From Clostridium mediterraneense (GTDB lineage: Bacteria; Bacillota; Clostridia; Clostridiales; Clostridiaceae), in assembly GCF_900091705.1 (NCBI RefSeq), contig NZ_LT594785.1:982119-1046118 (forward strand): a stretch of DNA of 64,000 nt. The letters are read 5' to 3'. The stretch's first letter is position 1. Each line of letters opens with the position of its first letter. Below, one piece after another: positions 8,201 to 17,419 of this stretch. The translations under genes were made by a program, and so were the position numbers. The notes beneath the pieces are model-generated. The model was not told the DNA's origin, did not search any database, and worked only from the letters and a program-made list of their open reading frames with translations.

Positions 8201-9844
8201 TTATCTTGCTAATAAAGCGTTTGTTAATGGAGGTACTACTTGTTTCTTTCTTGATAATACTCCTTTTAGGAATACTGTATTATCTACAAGTTTTACTCCG
8301 AATGCTTCTTCAGCTATTGCAGGATCTTCTCCAGCTACAAGAACTTGAGAACCTTCTTCTATAATATCTGTTAATAGAAGCATTGTCATTTTAGCTCCTA
8401 TTTCATCAGCTTTCTTTTGCATGTATTCAAGCATTTCGTCCTTTAATTCATTCATGAATCCATCAATATCCATTGTGTTAACTTGAGCAACACCAACTTT
8501 AGTTCCTTGGATTACAAATGGCTTAAAGTCTTGGTTGAATATTTGTTCAACTGTTTTACCACTTAATGAAGTACCAGCCTTAAGGAATTCTTTTCCGTAA
8601 GTTTGTAAATCAATACCTGCTATCTTAGCAAGTTTTTCTGCCATATCTCTATCTTCTTGTGTGCAAGTAGGTGACTTAAATAGTAATGAGTCTGAGATAA
8701 TAGCTGAACACATAAGACCAGCTGCTTCTTTTGATGGTGTTATACCATTTTCAAAGAATCTCTTACCAACTATTGTTGAACAACATCCAACAGGTTCATT
8801 TCTAAAGTAGATTGGGTGACCTGTTTGAATATCAGCAACTCTGTGGTGGTCTATTATTTCTAATAAATGAGCTTCATCTAATCCATCAACTGATTGGCCT
8901 CTTTCATTGTGGTCTACTTGGATAACTTTCTTTTTATGTTGTGTGATTAAGTGATATCTAGCAAGCATTCCAGCAAACTTATTGTTTTCATCTAATATAG
9001 GGTAGCTGCTGTGTCTTGATTCACTCATAACTTTTTTAGCATCATCAACTAAATCATCAAGTGAAACAGAAATTATGTTTTCACTTGTCATAAGGAATTT
9101 AACTGGTAAACTTTGAACTATAAGTTTACTTGTTGTAAATGAATCATAAGGTGTACATATTATTGTAACACCAGCTTCCTTAGCTAATTTAATTAATTCT
9201 TCGTTAGCTTTATGACCACCAGCGATAACTATTAATGAAACTCTTTGATTTATAAGAGTTTCTATTGTATCAGGTCTATCTCCAACTATAGCAATATCAC
9301 CTGCATCTATAAATGAAGTAAGTGATTCAGGTTGCATAGCAGCAACTACTAATTTACCTGGGAATAATTTAACTGCTTCATTAACATTTTGAATTTCTGC
9401 ATCTAAAGTTTCCACTATATTTTCAAGAGGTGTTTCACTCTTTGCAAGTATTTTATTATCTAAAACATCCATATATGTAGCTGTAATATTTGATGTAGCA
9501 ACTAAACCTACTAAATTATTATCTTCATCAACTATAGGCATTGTCTTTGTATTTTTTTCGTTCATTAAAGTCCAAGCTTTTCTAATTGAAACATTTGGAT
9601 GTATTGCTTCTATTTTATCAAAATCTAAATCTTCAACTTTTAGTCTAACAGTCTCAATAAATTGAGGTGCTTCAACATTAAAATAGTCAAGAGCATATTG
9701 AGTTTCTTGACTTACATTTCCAAGTCTTACTGGAACTGCAGGAATATCTTGAGTTTTATTTTTAAATTCTGCATATGAAATTGCTGCACAAATAGAATCT
9801 GAATCAGGATTCTTATGTCCAGTTACATAAATTACGTCTTTCAT
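8201..9844 (-). CDS. ppaC: Manganese-dependent inorganic pyrophosphatase with CBS-DRTGG-CBS regulatory insert
   Basis: 547 residues. It hydrolyses pyrophosphate to phosphate. The family II catalytic residues are visible: GHKNPDSDS at the start (His10, Asp14, Asp16), the DHH motif near residue 331 and the C-terminal SRKKQVVPPL substrate-binding motif. Between the two halves of the DHH domain lies a ~240-residue insert with two CBS domains around a DRTGG domain, as in the described Clostridium perfringens enzyme, which is inhibited by AMP/ADP and activated by diadenosine polyphosphates. AAAGGAGA precedes the ATG. Single gene, convergent to flgG. Confidence 0.94.
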   Translation of the reverse strand: MKDVIYVTGHKNPDSDSICAAISYAEFKNKTQDIPAVPVRLGNVSQETQYALDYFNVEAPQFIETVRLKVEDLDFDKIEAIHPNVSIRKAWTLMNEKNTKTMPIVDEDNNLVGLVATSNITATYMDVLDNKILAKSETPLENIVETLDAEIQNVNEAVKLFPGKLVVAAMQPESLTSFIDAGDIAIVGDRPDTIETLINQRVSLIVIAGGHKANEELIKLAKEAGVTIICTPYDSFTTSKLIVQSLPVKFLMTSENIISVSLDDLVDDAKKVMSESRHSSYPILDENNKFAGMLARYHLITQHKKKVIQVDHNERGQSVDGLDEAHLLEIIDHHRVADIQTGHPIYFRNEPVGCCSTIVGKRFFENGITPSKEAAGLMCSAIISDSLLFKSPTCTQEDRDMAEKLAKIAGIDLQTYGKEFLKAGTSLSGKTVEQIFNQDFKPFVIQGTKVGVAQVNTMDIDGFMNELKDEMLEYMQKKADEIGAKMTMLLLTDIIEEGSQVLVAGEDPAIAEEAFGVKLVDNTVFLKGVLSRKKQVVPPLTNALLAR

Positions 9845-9880
9845 CTGTAAAATCTCCTTTGCATAAATAACTTTATTAAT

Positions 9881-9909
9881 ATTTTAAGGCTTATATAAGT
9901 AATTGTAAA
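9881..9909 (-). promoter_or_regulatory. Sigma-A-type promoter of the pyrophosphatase gene
   Basis: Read on the minus strand: TTTACA (9909-9904), 17-base spacer, TAAAAT (9886-9881), about 37 bases upstream of the ATG. Confidence 0.6.
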
Positions 9910-10001
9910 GTTTAATAGCTTTAATATTTATATAAGTTCTAAATGTAGCTATACATAACATATATTATTTATGAAGTTTAATGATAAGGAGGGAGTATAA
10001 G

Positions 10002-12563
10002 GTGGAAAATTTAAAACATGAAAAGCTTATGTTAAGAGGATTAACAACTGCAGAAGCTGAAAAAAGACAAAAACAATATGGATTAAATGAAATTATAAAG
10101 AAAAATAAGATATCACCAATTAGAATATTTTTATCTCAATTTAATGATTTTATAACTTGGGTTTTGCTTGGAGCTACTGTTATATCAGGAATTATGGGAG
10201 ATACAGCAGATGCTATAACTATTTGTATAATTGTTATTTTAAATGCAATATTAGGTTTTATTCAGGAATTTAAAACTGAAAAATCGTTAGATGCACTTCA
10301 ATCTATGGCATCACCAACTTGTAAAGTGTTTAGAGATAATAATGTTAAAGTAATTAATGCAAATGAAGTAACTATTGGGGATATTATTATTTTAGAAGCT
10401 GGAGATAGAATACCTGCAGATGGAGAAATTGTAGAGTGCAACAATTTTGTTATAGATGAATCAATACTTACAGGAGAATCAGTAGGAGTAACTAAAAGTA
10501 TAAATAGAGGTAGTAATTATGCTTTTATGGGTACTACAGTAATTAAGGGAAAAGCTTGTTTAAAAGTTAATCAAATAGCTATGGATACTGAAATGGGTAA
10601 AATAGCTAATATGCTTGATAATATAGAAGTAGAAAAATCTCCATTAAAAGAAAAGTTAGAGGGACTTGGAAAAGTTCTTGTTGTAGCTTGTTTAATTGTT
10701 TGTGCTTTAGTTACAGTTCTTGGAGTTATAAGAGGAAATCCTATCGGAGATATGTTTCTTTTAGGAGTAAGTCTTGCTGTTGCAGCTATTCCAGAAGGAC
10801 TTACAGCTATAGTTACAGTTGCATTAGCTCTTGGGGTATCAAGAATGTTAAATAGAAAAGCTCTAGTAAGAAAATTACCAGCAGTTGAAACTTTAGGATG
10901 TACATCTGTTATATGTAGTGATAAAACAGGAACACTTACTCAAAATAATATGACTGCTAAAGAAGTCTTTGTTGATGGAAGATTCTTTAAAGTAGATCAA
11001 GATGGAGTTCCAGAAAACAATAAGCTTATGAAAAGTTTTGTTTATTGTAATGATTGTAGTTATGATTTCTCAGAAACTAATATAGAGAAAGCTTTACATG
11101 GAGATCCAACAGAAACAGCACTTATTAAACTTTATTTTAAAGATGTAGCAAGACTTGAAAAAATAACAGCAGGAATAAATAGAGTTTTTGATATACCATT
11201 TGATTCATCAAGAAAAATGATGTCAGTTGTAGTTAAAGAAGCAGGTAGAGAAGTAGCCTATGTTAAGGGGGCTCCAGAAAGATTAATAGATAAATGTACT
11301 CATATACTTGAAAATGGAACTGTAAAACTTCTTACATTCCAAAAGAAAAAGCAAATAGCAGATGCTATGGATAATATGAGTAGAAGAGCATTAAGATGTA
11401 TTGGAGGAGCTTATAAAGAATCAGGTATTTCAAAAAATGAAAGCTTAGAGTCTGATCTTATATTTGTAGGATTTGTTGGAATAATAGACCCTCCAAGAAA
11501 AGAAGTAAAAGATGCTGTACTTAAATGTAAACTTGCAGGAATTAAACCTGTAATGATAACAGGAGATCATAAAAACACTGCTTATGCTATAGGAAGAGAA
11601 CTTGGCATAACTAATTCTGAGTCACAAGTTATTACTGGTGAACAATTAGAAAAAATGAGTGATAAAGAACTTAAAGCAAAAGTTGAAAATATTAGAATAT
11701 TTGCAAGAGTAACACCTACTCATAAATTAAGAATAGTTAGAGCATTTAAGAAAAATGGTAATATAGTTGCAATGACAGGAGATGGAGTTAATGATGCTCC
11801 AGCAATTAAAGAAGCTGATATCGGGGTAGCTATGGGGATATCAGGAACAGATGTAACTAAGGAAGCATCAGCTATGATATTAATGGATGATAACTTCCAA
11901 ACAATAGTTGCAGCTGTAGAAGAAGGTAGAAGTATTTATGATAATATAAGAAAATTTATAAGATATCTTTTATCTTGTAATATAGGTGAAGTTTTAACAA
12001 TGTTTTTAGCAAGTTTATTTTCACTACCAATACCAATGTTACCTATACAAATCTTATTTGTTAATCTTGCAACAGATGGGCTTCCAGCAATTGCCCTTGG
12101 AGTAGACCCAGCTGATATGGATATAATGAATCAGAGACCTAGAGATAAAAATGAAAGTATATTTGCGAGAGGATTAACTGAAAAGATAGTTATAAGAGGA
12201 GCTTTAATAGGAATTTGTACTTTATTATCATTCTTAGTGGGAATGTATTATAAGATGGATATTGCAACTTGTAGAACAATGGCACTTAGTACACTTGTAA
12301 TGTCTCAGCTTATACATGTATTTGAATGTAGATCAGAAAGGCATTCAATATTTGAAATAAAACTATTTACTAATCCTTATTTAGTTGGAGCAGTATTAGT
12401 ATCTATAACAATGTTATGTTCAATTTTATATATTCCTTTCTTTGCATCAATATTCCATACAGTACCACTTGGAGTTAAGCATTGGCTTTATGTAATTTTC
12501 TTCTCATCAATAATAGCATTCATAAATAGCTTATATTTGCTTATCAAAGTTAGAAAAAAATAG
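10002..12563 (+). CDS. Calcium-transporting P-type ATPase (SERCA/PMCA type)
   Basis: 853 residues from GTG at 10002. An upstream in-frame ATG at 9981 is rejected because the ribosome binding site AAGGAGGG (9986-9993) lies inside it and is well placed for the GTG. The pump exports Ca2+ with ATP. TGES, DKTGT (phosphorylated Asp307), KGAPER, MITGDH and GDGVNDAP are all intact. The ion sites also look complete: PEGL in M4, NxxE in M5 and NLATDG in M6, which fits two-site SERCA-like binding. Ten membrane helices. Single-gene unit with a strong terminator behind it. Confidence 0.92.
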   Translation: MENLKHEKLMLRGLTTAEAEKRQKQYGLNEIIKKNKISPIRIFLSQFNDFITWVLLGATVISGIMGDTADAITICIIVILNAILGFIQEFKTEKSLDALQSMASPTCKVFRDNNVKVINANEVTIGDIIILEAGDRIPADGEIVECNNFVIDESILTGESVGVTKSINRGSNYAFMGTTVIKGKACLKVNQIAMDTEMGKIANMLDNIEVEKSPLKEKLEGLGKVLVVACLIVCALVTVLGVIRGNPIGDMFLLGVSLAVAAIPEGLTAIVTVALALGVSRMLNRKALVRKLPAVETLGCTSVICSDKTGTLTQNNMTAKEVFVDGRFFKVDQDGVPENNKLMKSFVYCNDCSYDFSETNIEKALHGDPTETALIKLYFKDVARLEKITAGINRVFDIPFDSSRKMMSVVVKEAGREVAYVKGAPERLIDKCTHILENGTVKLLTFQKKKQIADAMDNMSRRALRCIGGAYKESGISKNESLESDLIFVGFVGIIDPPRKEVKDAVLKCKLAGIKPVMITGDHKNTAYAIGRELGITNSESQVITGEQLEKMSDKELKAKVENIRIFARVTPTHKLRIVRAFKKNGNIVAMTGDGVNDAPAIKEADIGVAMGISGTDVTKEASAMILMDDNFQTIVAAVEEGRSIYDNIRKFIRYLLSCNIGEVLTMFLASLFSLPIPMLPIQILFVNLATDGLPAIALGVDPADMDIMNQRPRDKNESIFARGLTEKIVIRGALIGICTLLSFLVGMYYKMDIATCRTMALSTLVMSQLIHVFECRSERHSIFEIKLFTNPYLVGAVLVSITMLCSILYIPFFASIFHTVPLGVKHWLYVIFFSSIIAFINSLYLLIKVRKK

Positions 12564-12567
12564 AGTG

Positions 12568-12617
12568 AAAAAAGAACTGCTTTAAAATAGTTTTGCTATT
12601 TTAAACAGTTCTTTTTT
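12568..12617 (+). terminator. Bidirectional terminator between the Ca2+ ATPase and the next gene
   Basis: Long stem: AAAAAAGAACTG plus TTTAAAATAG (12568-12590) pairs with CTATTTTAAA plus CAGTTCTTTTTT (12596-12617), with one extra C on the left arm and a TTTTG loop. T-runs on both strands serve both convergent genes. Confidence 0.9.
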
Positions 12618-13022
12618 TTATCTCATTCTTGTTTGTTGCTGTCTAGTTTTCTTTAATTGTGAATGATCTACAGGAACTAAATCTTGTTTAATTGTCAGAT
12701 TAAGCACATTACTAATTTCTATGAATTCTTTACCATCCTTAACAGTCTTAAGACCTTGAATAATAACATTGTTTCCTTGTTTTACTGGAACAAATGTAGC
12801 TTTTTTAAACCATTTATTTTTATTGTAAACACATTTTGATATAACTCTGCTTCTATCAGGTCTAACCATTAAAGTTACACTTAGTTTATGGAATATCCAA
12901 AGTATAGTTTTTTCTTCTAATTTAACTGAAAGAACACTTCCTTGAAATTGAGTTAATCTATCTCCGTACTTTTCTAAATATGAATCAGTGTAATATTTGG
13001 ATAATTTTTCTTTAAATCCCAT
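12618..13022 (-). CDS. Conserved-looking protein of unknown function (134 aa)
   Basis: I do not recognise this protein. It has 134 residues, is basic, has no signal peptide or membrane segment and ends in a Gln/Arg/Lys-rich tail. The alternating beta-strand pattern in the middle (residues ~25-110, with FQGSVLSVKLEEKTILWIFHKL and VPVKQGNNVIIQG-like strands) would suit a small beta-barrel or OB-like fold, but this is only an impression. AAAAGGAG lies eight bases before the ATG, so the gene is well supported. It stands alone, convergent to the Ca2+ ATPase gene. Confidence 0.7.
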   Translation of the reverse strand: MGFKEKLSKYYTDSYLEKYGDRLTQFQGSVLSVKLEEKTILWIFHKLSVTLMVRPDRSRVISKCVYNKNKWFKKATFVPVKQGNNVIIQGLKTVKDGKEFIEISNVLNLTIKQDLVPVDHSQLKKTRQQQTRMR

Positions 13023-13230
13023 ACTAATACTCCTTTTTACTTAATAATATAATAAAAAAATAATTGCAATTTATGTTAAACATTAAACATATCTAATATT
13101 ATAACATATCGATTACATTTATAAAACTTATTTTAAACAAGTAATTTAGAGGAAGTAAGTTTAAAATATTAAGAAAATGTAGACAAATATAATAAGTAGT
13201 TAATAAAGTATAATTTAATTAAACGAGGGT

Positions 13231-13259
13231 AGACTAATTAGTATAACTGATTTATAATA
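13231..13259 (+). promoter_or_regulatory. Sigma-A-type promoter of deoC
   Basis: TAGACT, 17-base spacer, TATAAT, about 36 bases before the deoC ATG. The 273-base gap upstream (13023-13295) is otherwise plain AT-rich sequence. Confidence 0.6.
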
Positions 13260-13295
13260 AAGTATAGTATATATTAACTCATAGGAGGCTGAAAC

Positions 13296-13970
13296 ATGGA
13301 CAAACAACAATTAGCATCAATGATAGATCACACTATATTAAAAGCAGATGCAACAAGAGAATCAGTAGAAAAAATATGTAAGGAAGCGTTAGAATATAAA
13401 TTTGCTTCAGTTTGTATTAATCCAGCTAATGTAGAATTAGCGGCAGAGATGCTAAAGGGTAGTGAAGTTAAGGTATGTACTGTAATAGGTTTCCCTTTAG
13501 GTGCAAATACTTCAGAAGTTAAGGCTTTTGAAACTAAGGATGCAATAGCTAAAGGTGCAGATGAAGTTGATATGGTAATTAATATCGGAAGACTTAAAGA
13601 TAAAGATTATGAATATGTAAAAAATGATATTAAAGCAGTAGTTGAAGCTGCTAAAGGAAAGGCACTTACAAAGGTTATTATTGAAACATGTCTTTTAACT
13701 GATGAAGAAAAGGTTAAGGTTTGTGAACTTTCAAAAGAAGCAGGGGCTGATTTTGTTAAAACATCAACAGGATTCTCAACAGGAGGAGCAACTCCAGAAG
13801 ATATAAAATTAATGAGAGAAACTGTTGGGCCAGATATGGGAGTAAAAGCTTCAGGTGGAGTTAGAAGTTTTGAAGATGCTAAAGCAGTTATAGAAAATGG
13901 TGCTACAAGAATAGGAGCTTCATCATCAATAACAATTTGTGAAGGCGGAGTTTCAAGCTCAGATTATTAA
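13296..13970 (+). CDS. deoC: Deoxyribose-phosphate aldolase DeoC
   Basis: 224 residues, normal length. It splits 2-deoxyribose-5-phosphate into acetaldehyde and glyceraldehyde-3-phosphate in deoxynucleoside breakdown. The Schiff-base lysine is Lys155 in VKTSTGF; the second lysine lies in VKASGG, and the DEVDMVIN block carries the catalytic Asp. ATAGGAGGC precedes the ATG. It is monocistronic here, with its own promoter and terminator; none of the usual deo partners is adjacent. Confidence 0.95.
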   Translation: MDKQQLASMIDHTILKADATRESVEKICKEALEYKFASVCINPANVELAAEMLKGSEVKVCTVIGFPLGANTSEVKAFETKDAIAKGADEVDMVINIGRLKDKDYEYVKNDIKAVVEAAKGKALTKVIIETCLLTDEEKVKVCELSKEAGADFVKTSTGFSTGGATPEDIKLMRETVGPDMGVKASGGVRSFEDAKAVIENGATRIGASSSITICEGGVSSSDY

Positions 13971-13988
13971 TTTATAGAAAATACTTAG

Positions 13989-14026
13989 AGACTATATCTA
14001 AATTAATTTAGATATAGTCTTTTTTA
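13989..14026 (+). terminator. Terminator after deoC
   Basis: Perfect inverted repeat AGACTATATCTAAATT / AATTTAGATATAGTCT (13989-14004 and 14005-14020) followed by six T. Confidence 0.9.
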
Positions 14027-14059
14027 TTAAATATAATTAGGATTACTTTAGTTATGAAG

Positions 14060-14068
14060 TTTGTCGAA
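14060..14068 (+). promoter_or_regulatory. Candidate Spo0A box upstream of the Lon-like gene
   Basis: TTTGTCGAA matches the strong B. subtilis 0A-box form (TTTGTCRAA) exactly. It lies between the deoC terminator and a possible promoter at 14086-14115, about 140 bases before the Lon-like gene. Binding is inferred, not shown. Confidence 0.5.
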
Positions 14069-14085
14069 AATAAAATTATAGAAAA

Positions 14086-14115
14086 TTACACTAAAATGCT
14101 CCCTAAATGTATAAA
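14086..14115 (+). promoter_or_regulatory. Possible sigma-A-type promoter of the Lon-like gene
   Basis: TTACAC, 18-base spacer, TATAAA (or TACACT with 17). Weak on its own; supported by the terminator before it and the 0A box 17 bases upstream. A strong AAAGGAGGGAG at about 14142-14152 has no start codon at a useful distance. Confidence 0.35.
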
Positions 14116-14209
14116 TTAGAATATTAATATAGTATATTACTTTAAAGGAGGGAGCTGCTCTAACAAACTTAAAATCTTTTAGTAGATTTAGTTTTTCGAG
14201 TAGAAAATT

Positions 14210-16477
14210 ATGAAAAGAGAGTTAACTCCAAGAGAAATAATCTACAACACTAGTTTTTTAGTAGAAGAGAAATTAAATAAAGAGAATATCTTAGAGTGTA
14301 ATAATGTCTATAAAACAATAAAGGAAGCTTTAAATATAGACAAAGAAGGCTTTAATGTTTATTTAGTAGATAGCTTTTCTAATAAAAAAATAAAAGAAAT
14401 GGTTGAAAGCATAAGTACTATAATGCTTGAAAGAGAAAAGCCTAATGATATTTGCTATGCCACCTTGGACAATGAGAGAGAACCTAAGGTTTTAATTGTT
14501 AAAAATGGTTATGGATTAAAACTAAAAGAGCAGGTGGAAAATATAAAAGAGCTGTATTCTAGCAAGATTTATAGCTTTTACAATTCTTCTATAAATGATG
14601 AGAAGGAAAAAATAATAGATGATGTTAGTAGAAAGAGAAATAATTTTATAGAAGAATTGATAGATTCAGCTAAAGAAGAGGGGTTTGAGTTAAAAGCTAC
14701 AACAGCAGGATTAACTTTTATTCCTATAGATGAAGATGAAAAAGATGAAACTATTTTAGAGAGTGAAGATGAGGATTTTATTGAAAAAATGGCTAAATTG
14801 AAAGATGGAGCTGAGGACATATTAGAAAAACTAAAAGAGGTGGAGGACCTTTCTATATATAGATTAAAAGATATTTTTAGAACTTATATAATAGAAGAAA
14901 CTGAGGACTTAAAGGAAGATATTATAGAAGAGTTTGCGGAATTAGATGAGGCTAAAGAATATCTTTTAGATGTTTGTGAAAGTATAGAAGATAAGGTTGT
15001 AGATATATATTCTATGGCATATGAGGATGATGAAGAAAAAATAGCTGAAATTATTTCAAAATATTTAGTTAATATTTTAGTAGATAATAGTAAGGTAGAG
15101 CATCCTAGAGTTATATTTGAAGAAGACCCATCTATTAATAATCTTTTTGGTGGTATAGAATATGAAAATCATAATGGAGCTTACTCAACAAATGTATCTT
15201 TAATAAAAGCAGGTTCACTTCTTAAAGCTAATGAAGGTTGTATTGTGCTTAGGTTAAATTCTTTACTAACAAATCAAAGTAGTTATTATTATTTAAGAAG
15301 AGCTCTTTTAAATGGTAGGGTAAGTTTTGATTATGATAGAGGTTATTTAGAATTATTATCTTTAAATGGATTAAAACCTATGCCAATACCTATTAATGTG
15401 AAGGTTATTATAATAGGGGATTATAAGAGCTATGATGTCTTATATAATAATGATGAGGATTTTGCTAAAATTTTTGGAGTAAGAGCTGAATTTAATCCTT
15501 TAGTCAAAATAGATTCTGAAATTAAGAAAACTATGAAATATTATATAGATACCCTTGTAAAAGAAAAGCAAATTTTACCACTCTCGAATAAGGCAATTAA
15601 TGAGATAGGAAAATATCTTTCAAGGAAAGCAGAGGATAGAAATAAAATATTTTGGGATGTTGATGAGCTAGAAAGAAATTTAATTCTAGCTAGTAATCAT
15701 GCTGTAAGAAATAAAAAAGTAGAAATAAATGATAGTGATATTAGAGAAATAGCTTATAAAAGAAGTCCGTTAGAGGCTGAGTATCAAAAGATGTATTTAG
15801 ATAAAAAAATACTACTTAATATAAATGATAATATTATAGGTAGTGTTAATGGGCTTGCTGTTATAGATAATGGATATTTAAGTTTTGGTAAGCCTATAAG
15901 AATAACTTGTGTTGTTTATAAAGGTCTTGGAAGAATAATAGATACCCAAAGAGAAAGTAATATGAGTGGAGCAATCCATAATAAGTCTGTAAATATATTA
16001 AGGGGATTTTTAAATAATTATTTAAATAATTATGAGACAACACCAGTAGACTTTCATTTAAGTTTTGAACAGATGTATGGTGGTTTGGATGGAGATAGTG
16101 CATCAGTTGCTGAAGTTATAGCAATGATTTCTTCTTTAAGTAAAATTCCAATAAGACAGACTATTGCAGTTACGGGATCTTTAAATCAATTTGGGGAAGT
16201 GCAACCTATTGGTGGAGTAAATGAAAAAATAGAAGGTTTCTTTAATATTTGTAATGTACTAGATACTCATATAGGTAAAGGAGTTTTAATTCCTGAAAGT
16301 AATAAAAATGAAATTATCCTTTGTAAAGAGATTGAGGAAGCAGTAGAAAAGGGTGAGTTTCATATATATACTATGCGAGATATAAGTGATGCTATGGAAA
16401 TTTTAATGAGTGGAAATAATAATACTTTAGAAAATATCGCTACGGCTATAAATATAGAATTAGCAAAATATAAGTAG
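14210..16477 (+). CDS. Lon-like protease of the COG1067 type (degenerate ATPase part)
   Basis: 755 residues. The C-terminal third is a Lon (S16) peptidase domain with a complete Ser-Lys dyad: Ser630 in GDSAS and Lys673 in GGVNEKIEG, 43 residues apart as in LonA. The N-terminal part resembles the COG1067/YcbZ-like AAA region (GIEYENHNGAYSTNVSLIKA, then LLNGRVSFDYDRG), but I see no Walker A motif, so ATP hydrolysis is doubtful. An acidic coiled-coil-rich stretch covers ~130-290. The ATG has only a poor ribosome binding site, and a stop codon lies nine bases upstream in frame. Position beside spoIIA and behind a Spo0A box suggests a sporulation role. Confidence 0.85.
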   Translation: MKRELTPREIIYNTSFLVEEKLNKENILECNNVYKTIKEALNIDKEGFNVYLVDSFSNKKIKEMVESISTIMLEREKPNDICYATLDNEREPKVLIVKNGYGLKLKEQVENIKELYSSKIYSFYNSSINDEKEKIIDDVSRKRNNFIEELIDSAKEEGFELKATTAGLTFIPIDEDEKDETILESEDEDFIEKMAKLKDGAEDILEKLKEVEDLSIYRLKDIFRTYIIEETEDLKEDIIEEFAELDEAKEYLLDVCESIEDKVVDIYSMAYEDDEEKIAEIISKYLVNILVDNSKVEHPRVIFEEDPSINNLFGGIEYENHNGAYSTNVSLIKAGSLLKANEGCIVLRLNSLLTNQSSYYYLRRALLNGRVSFDYDRGYLELLSLNGLKPMPIPINVKVIIIGDYKSYDVLYNNDEDFAKIFGVRAEFNPLVKIDSEIKKTMKYYIDTLVKEKQILPLSNKAINEIGKYLSRKAEDRNKIFWDVDELERNLILASNHAVRNKKVEINDSDIREIAYKRSPLEAEYQKMYLDKKILLNINDNIIGSVNGLAVIDNGYLSFGKPIRITCVVYKGLGRIIDTQRESNMSGAIHNKSVNILRGFLNNYLNNYETTPVDFHLSFEQMYGGLDGDSASVAEVIAMISSLSKIPIRQTIAVTGSLNQFGEVQPIGGVNEKIEGFFNICNVLDTHIGKGVLIPESNKNEIILCKEIEEAVEKGEFHIYTMRDISDAMEILMSGNNNTLENIATAINIELAKYK

Positions 16478-16481
16478 GATA

Positions 16482-16524
16482 AAAATGGATGCTTTAATTT
16501 TAAAGTATCCATTTTATTTTTTTT
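16482..16524 (+). terminator. Terminator after the Lon-like gene
   Basis: AAAATGGATGCTTTAA (16482-16497) pairs with TTAAAGTATCCATTTT (16500-16515) with one G-T pair, followed by a T-rich run. Confidence 0.88.
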
Positions 16525-16561
16525 ATAACTTATAAATATATGCAACAATAAATTGATTATG

Positions 16562-16590
16562 TTGACTCATAAAAATAAATATGTTAAAAT
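16562..16590 (+). promoter_or_regulatory. Sigma-A-type promoter of the spoIIA operon
   Basis: TTGACT, exactly 17 bases, TAAAAT. It overlaps an upstream in-frame ATG at 16581, which therefore cannot be the spoIIAA start. No sigma-H pattern was found between the terminator and spoIIAA. Confidence 0.65.
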
Positions 16591-16628
16591 ATGGAAAAAG
16601 ATTATTTGAAATTGGAGGTGTAATCCTT

Positions 16629-16964
16629 ATGTATATAGATTTTAAAAATAAGGCTAAAACTCTTATAGTAGAGCTTTCAGGTGAGTTAGACCATCATAGT
16701 GCAGAGGAAGTGAGAGTAAAGATTGATGATAGAATTGATAGACAATTAATAGAAAAAGTTATTTTTGATTTTTCATCTGTAAGCTTTATGGATAGTTCAG
16801 GTATAGGAGTTATTATTGGGAGATATAAAAGAGTTTCTATGAGAGGTGGAAAGGTTGCTATAGCTTCAGTTAATCCTAGTATAAAGAGAATTTTTGATTT
16901 ATCAGGTATGTTCAAAATAATAAATGTTTATCCAAATGTTAATGAAGCAGTAGAAAATCTTTAA
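16629..16964 (+). CDS. spoIIAA: Anti-anti-sigma factor SpoIIAA
   Basis: 111 residues from ATG at 16629, which has TTGGAGGTG at the right distance; the upstream ATG at 16581 lies within the promoter. SpoIIAA is a STAS-domain protein which, when unphosphorylated, binds SpoIIAB and frees sigma-F in the forespore. The motif DSSG at residues 55-58 carries the serine phosphorylated by SpoIIAB and dephosphorylated by SpoIIE. First gene of spoIIAA-spoIIAB-sigF. Confidence 0.94.
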   Translation: MYIDFKNKAKTLIVELSGELDHHSAEEVRVKIDDRIDRQLIEKVIFDFSSVSFMDSSGIGVIIGRYKRVSMRGGKVAIASVNPSIKRIFDLSGMFKIINVYPNVNEAVENL

Positions 16965-16983
16965 AAGAGCGGGGGATTAAGTA

Positions 16984-17415
16984 ATGAAAGAAAATAAGGT
17001 TAGAATAGAATTTTTAGCAAAGTCTGAAAATGAAGCTTTTGCTAGAGTATCAGTAGCTGCATTTATAGCTCAGTTAGATCCAACTATAGAAGAATTAACA
17101 GATATAAAAACAGCAGTTTCAGAGGCTGTTACTAATTCAATAATACATGGATATGGAAATGATGAGAGTAAGATTGTTGCAATAGAAGTTAGGATTGAAG
17201 GTAAAGAAATAGAGATATTAATTGAGGATAAGGGGGAAGGTATAGAGAATATAGAGCTTGCCAAAGAACCATTATATACTTCAAGGCCAGATCTTGAACG
17301 TTCAGGAATGGGCTTTACTGTTATGGAAACATTTATGGATGGACTAGAAGTAGATAGTCAGAGTGGAGTTGGAACTAGAGTAATAATGAAGAAAAAACTA
17401 AGAGAATTAGAATAG
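16984..17415 (+). CDS. spoIIAB: Anti-sigma-F factor and kinase SpoIIAB
   Basis: 143 residues, standard length. It is a GHKL-fold serine kinase that holds sigma-F inactive and phosphorylates SpoIIAA. The N box ([11 protein letters not shown]), G1 box (EDKGEGIEN) and G2 box ([13 protein letters not shown]) are in order and intact. GCGGGGGA precedes the ATG, 19 bases after spoIIAA; sigF starts four bases after its stop. Confidence 0.95.
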   Translation: MKENKVRIEFLAKSENEAFARVSVAAFIAQLDPTIEELTDIKTAVSEAVTNSIIHGYGNDESKIVAIEVRIEGKEIEILIEDKGEGIENIELAKEPLYTSRPDLERSGMGFTVMETFMDGLEVDSQSGVGTRVIMKKKLRELE

Positions 17416-17419
17416 GTGA

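Noticed and set aside
9981-10001. Upstream ATG for the Ca2+ ATPase
   Set aside because: The ribosome binding site AAGGAGGG lies inside this extension and fits the GTG at 10002.
16581-16628. Upstream ATG for spoIIAA
   Set aside because: The codons overlap the -10 element of a strong promoter, and TTGGAGGTG fits the ATG at 16629.
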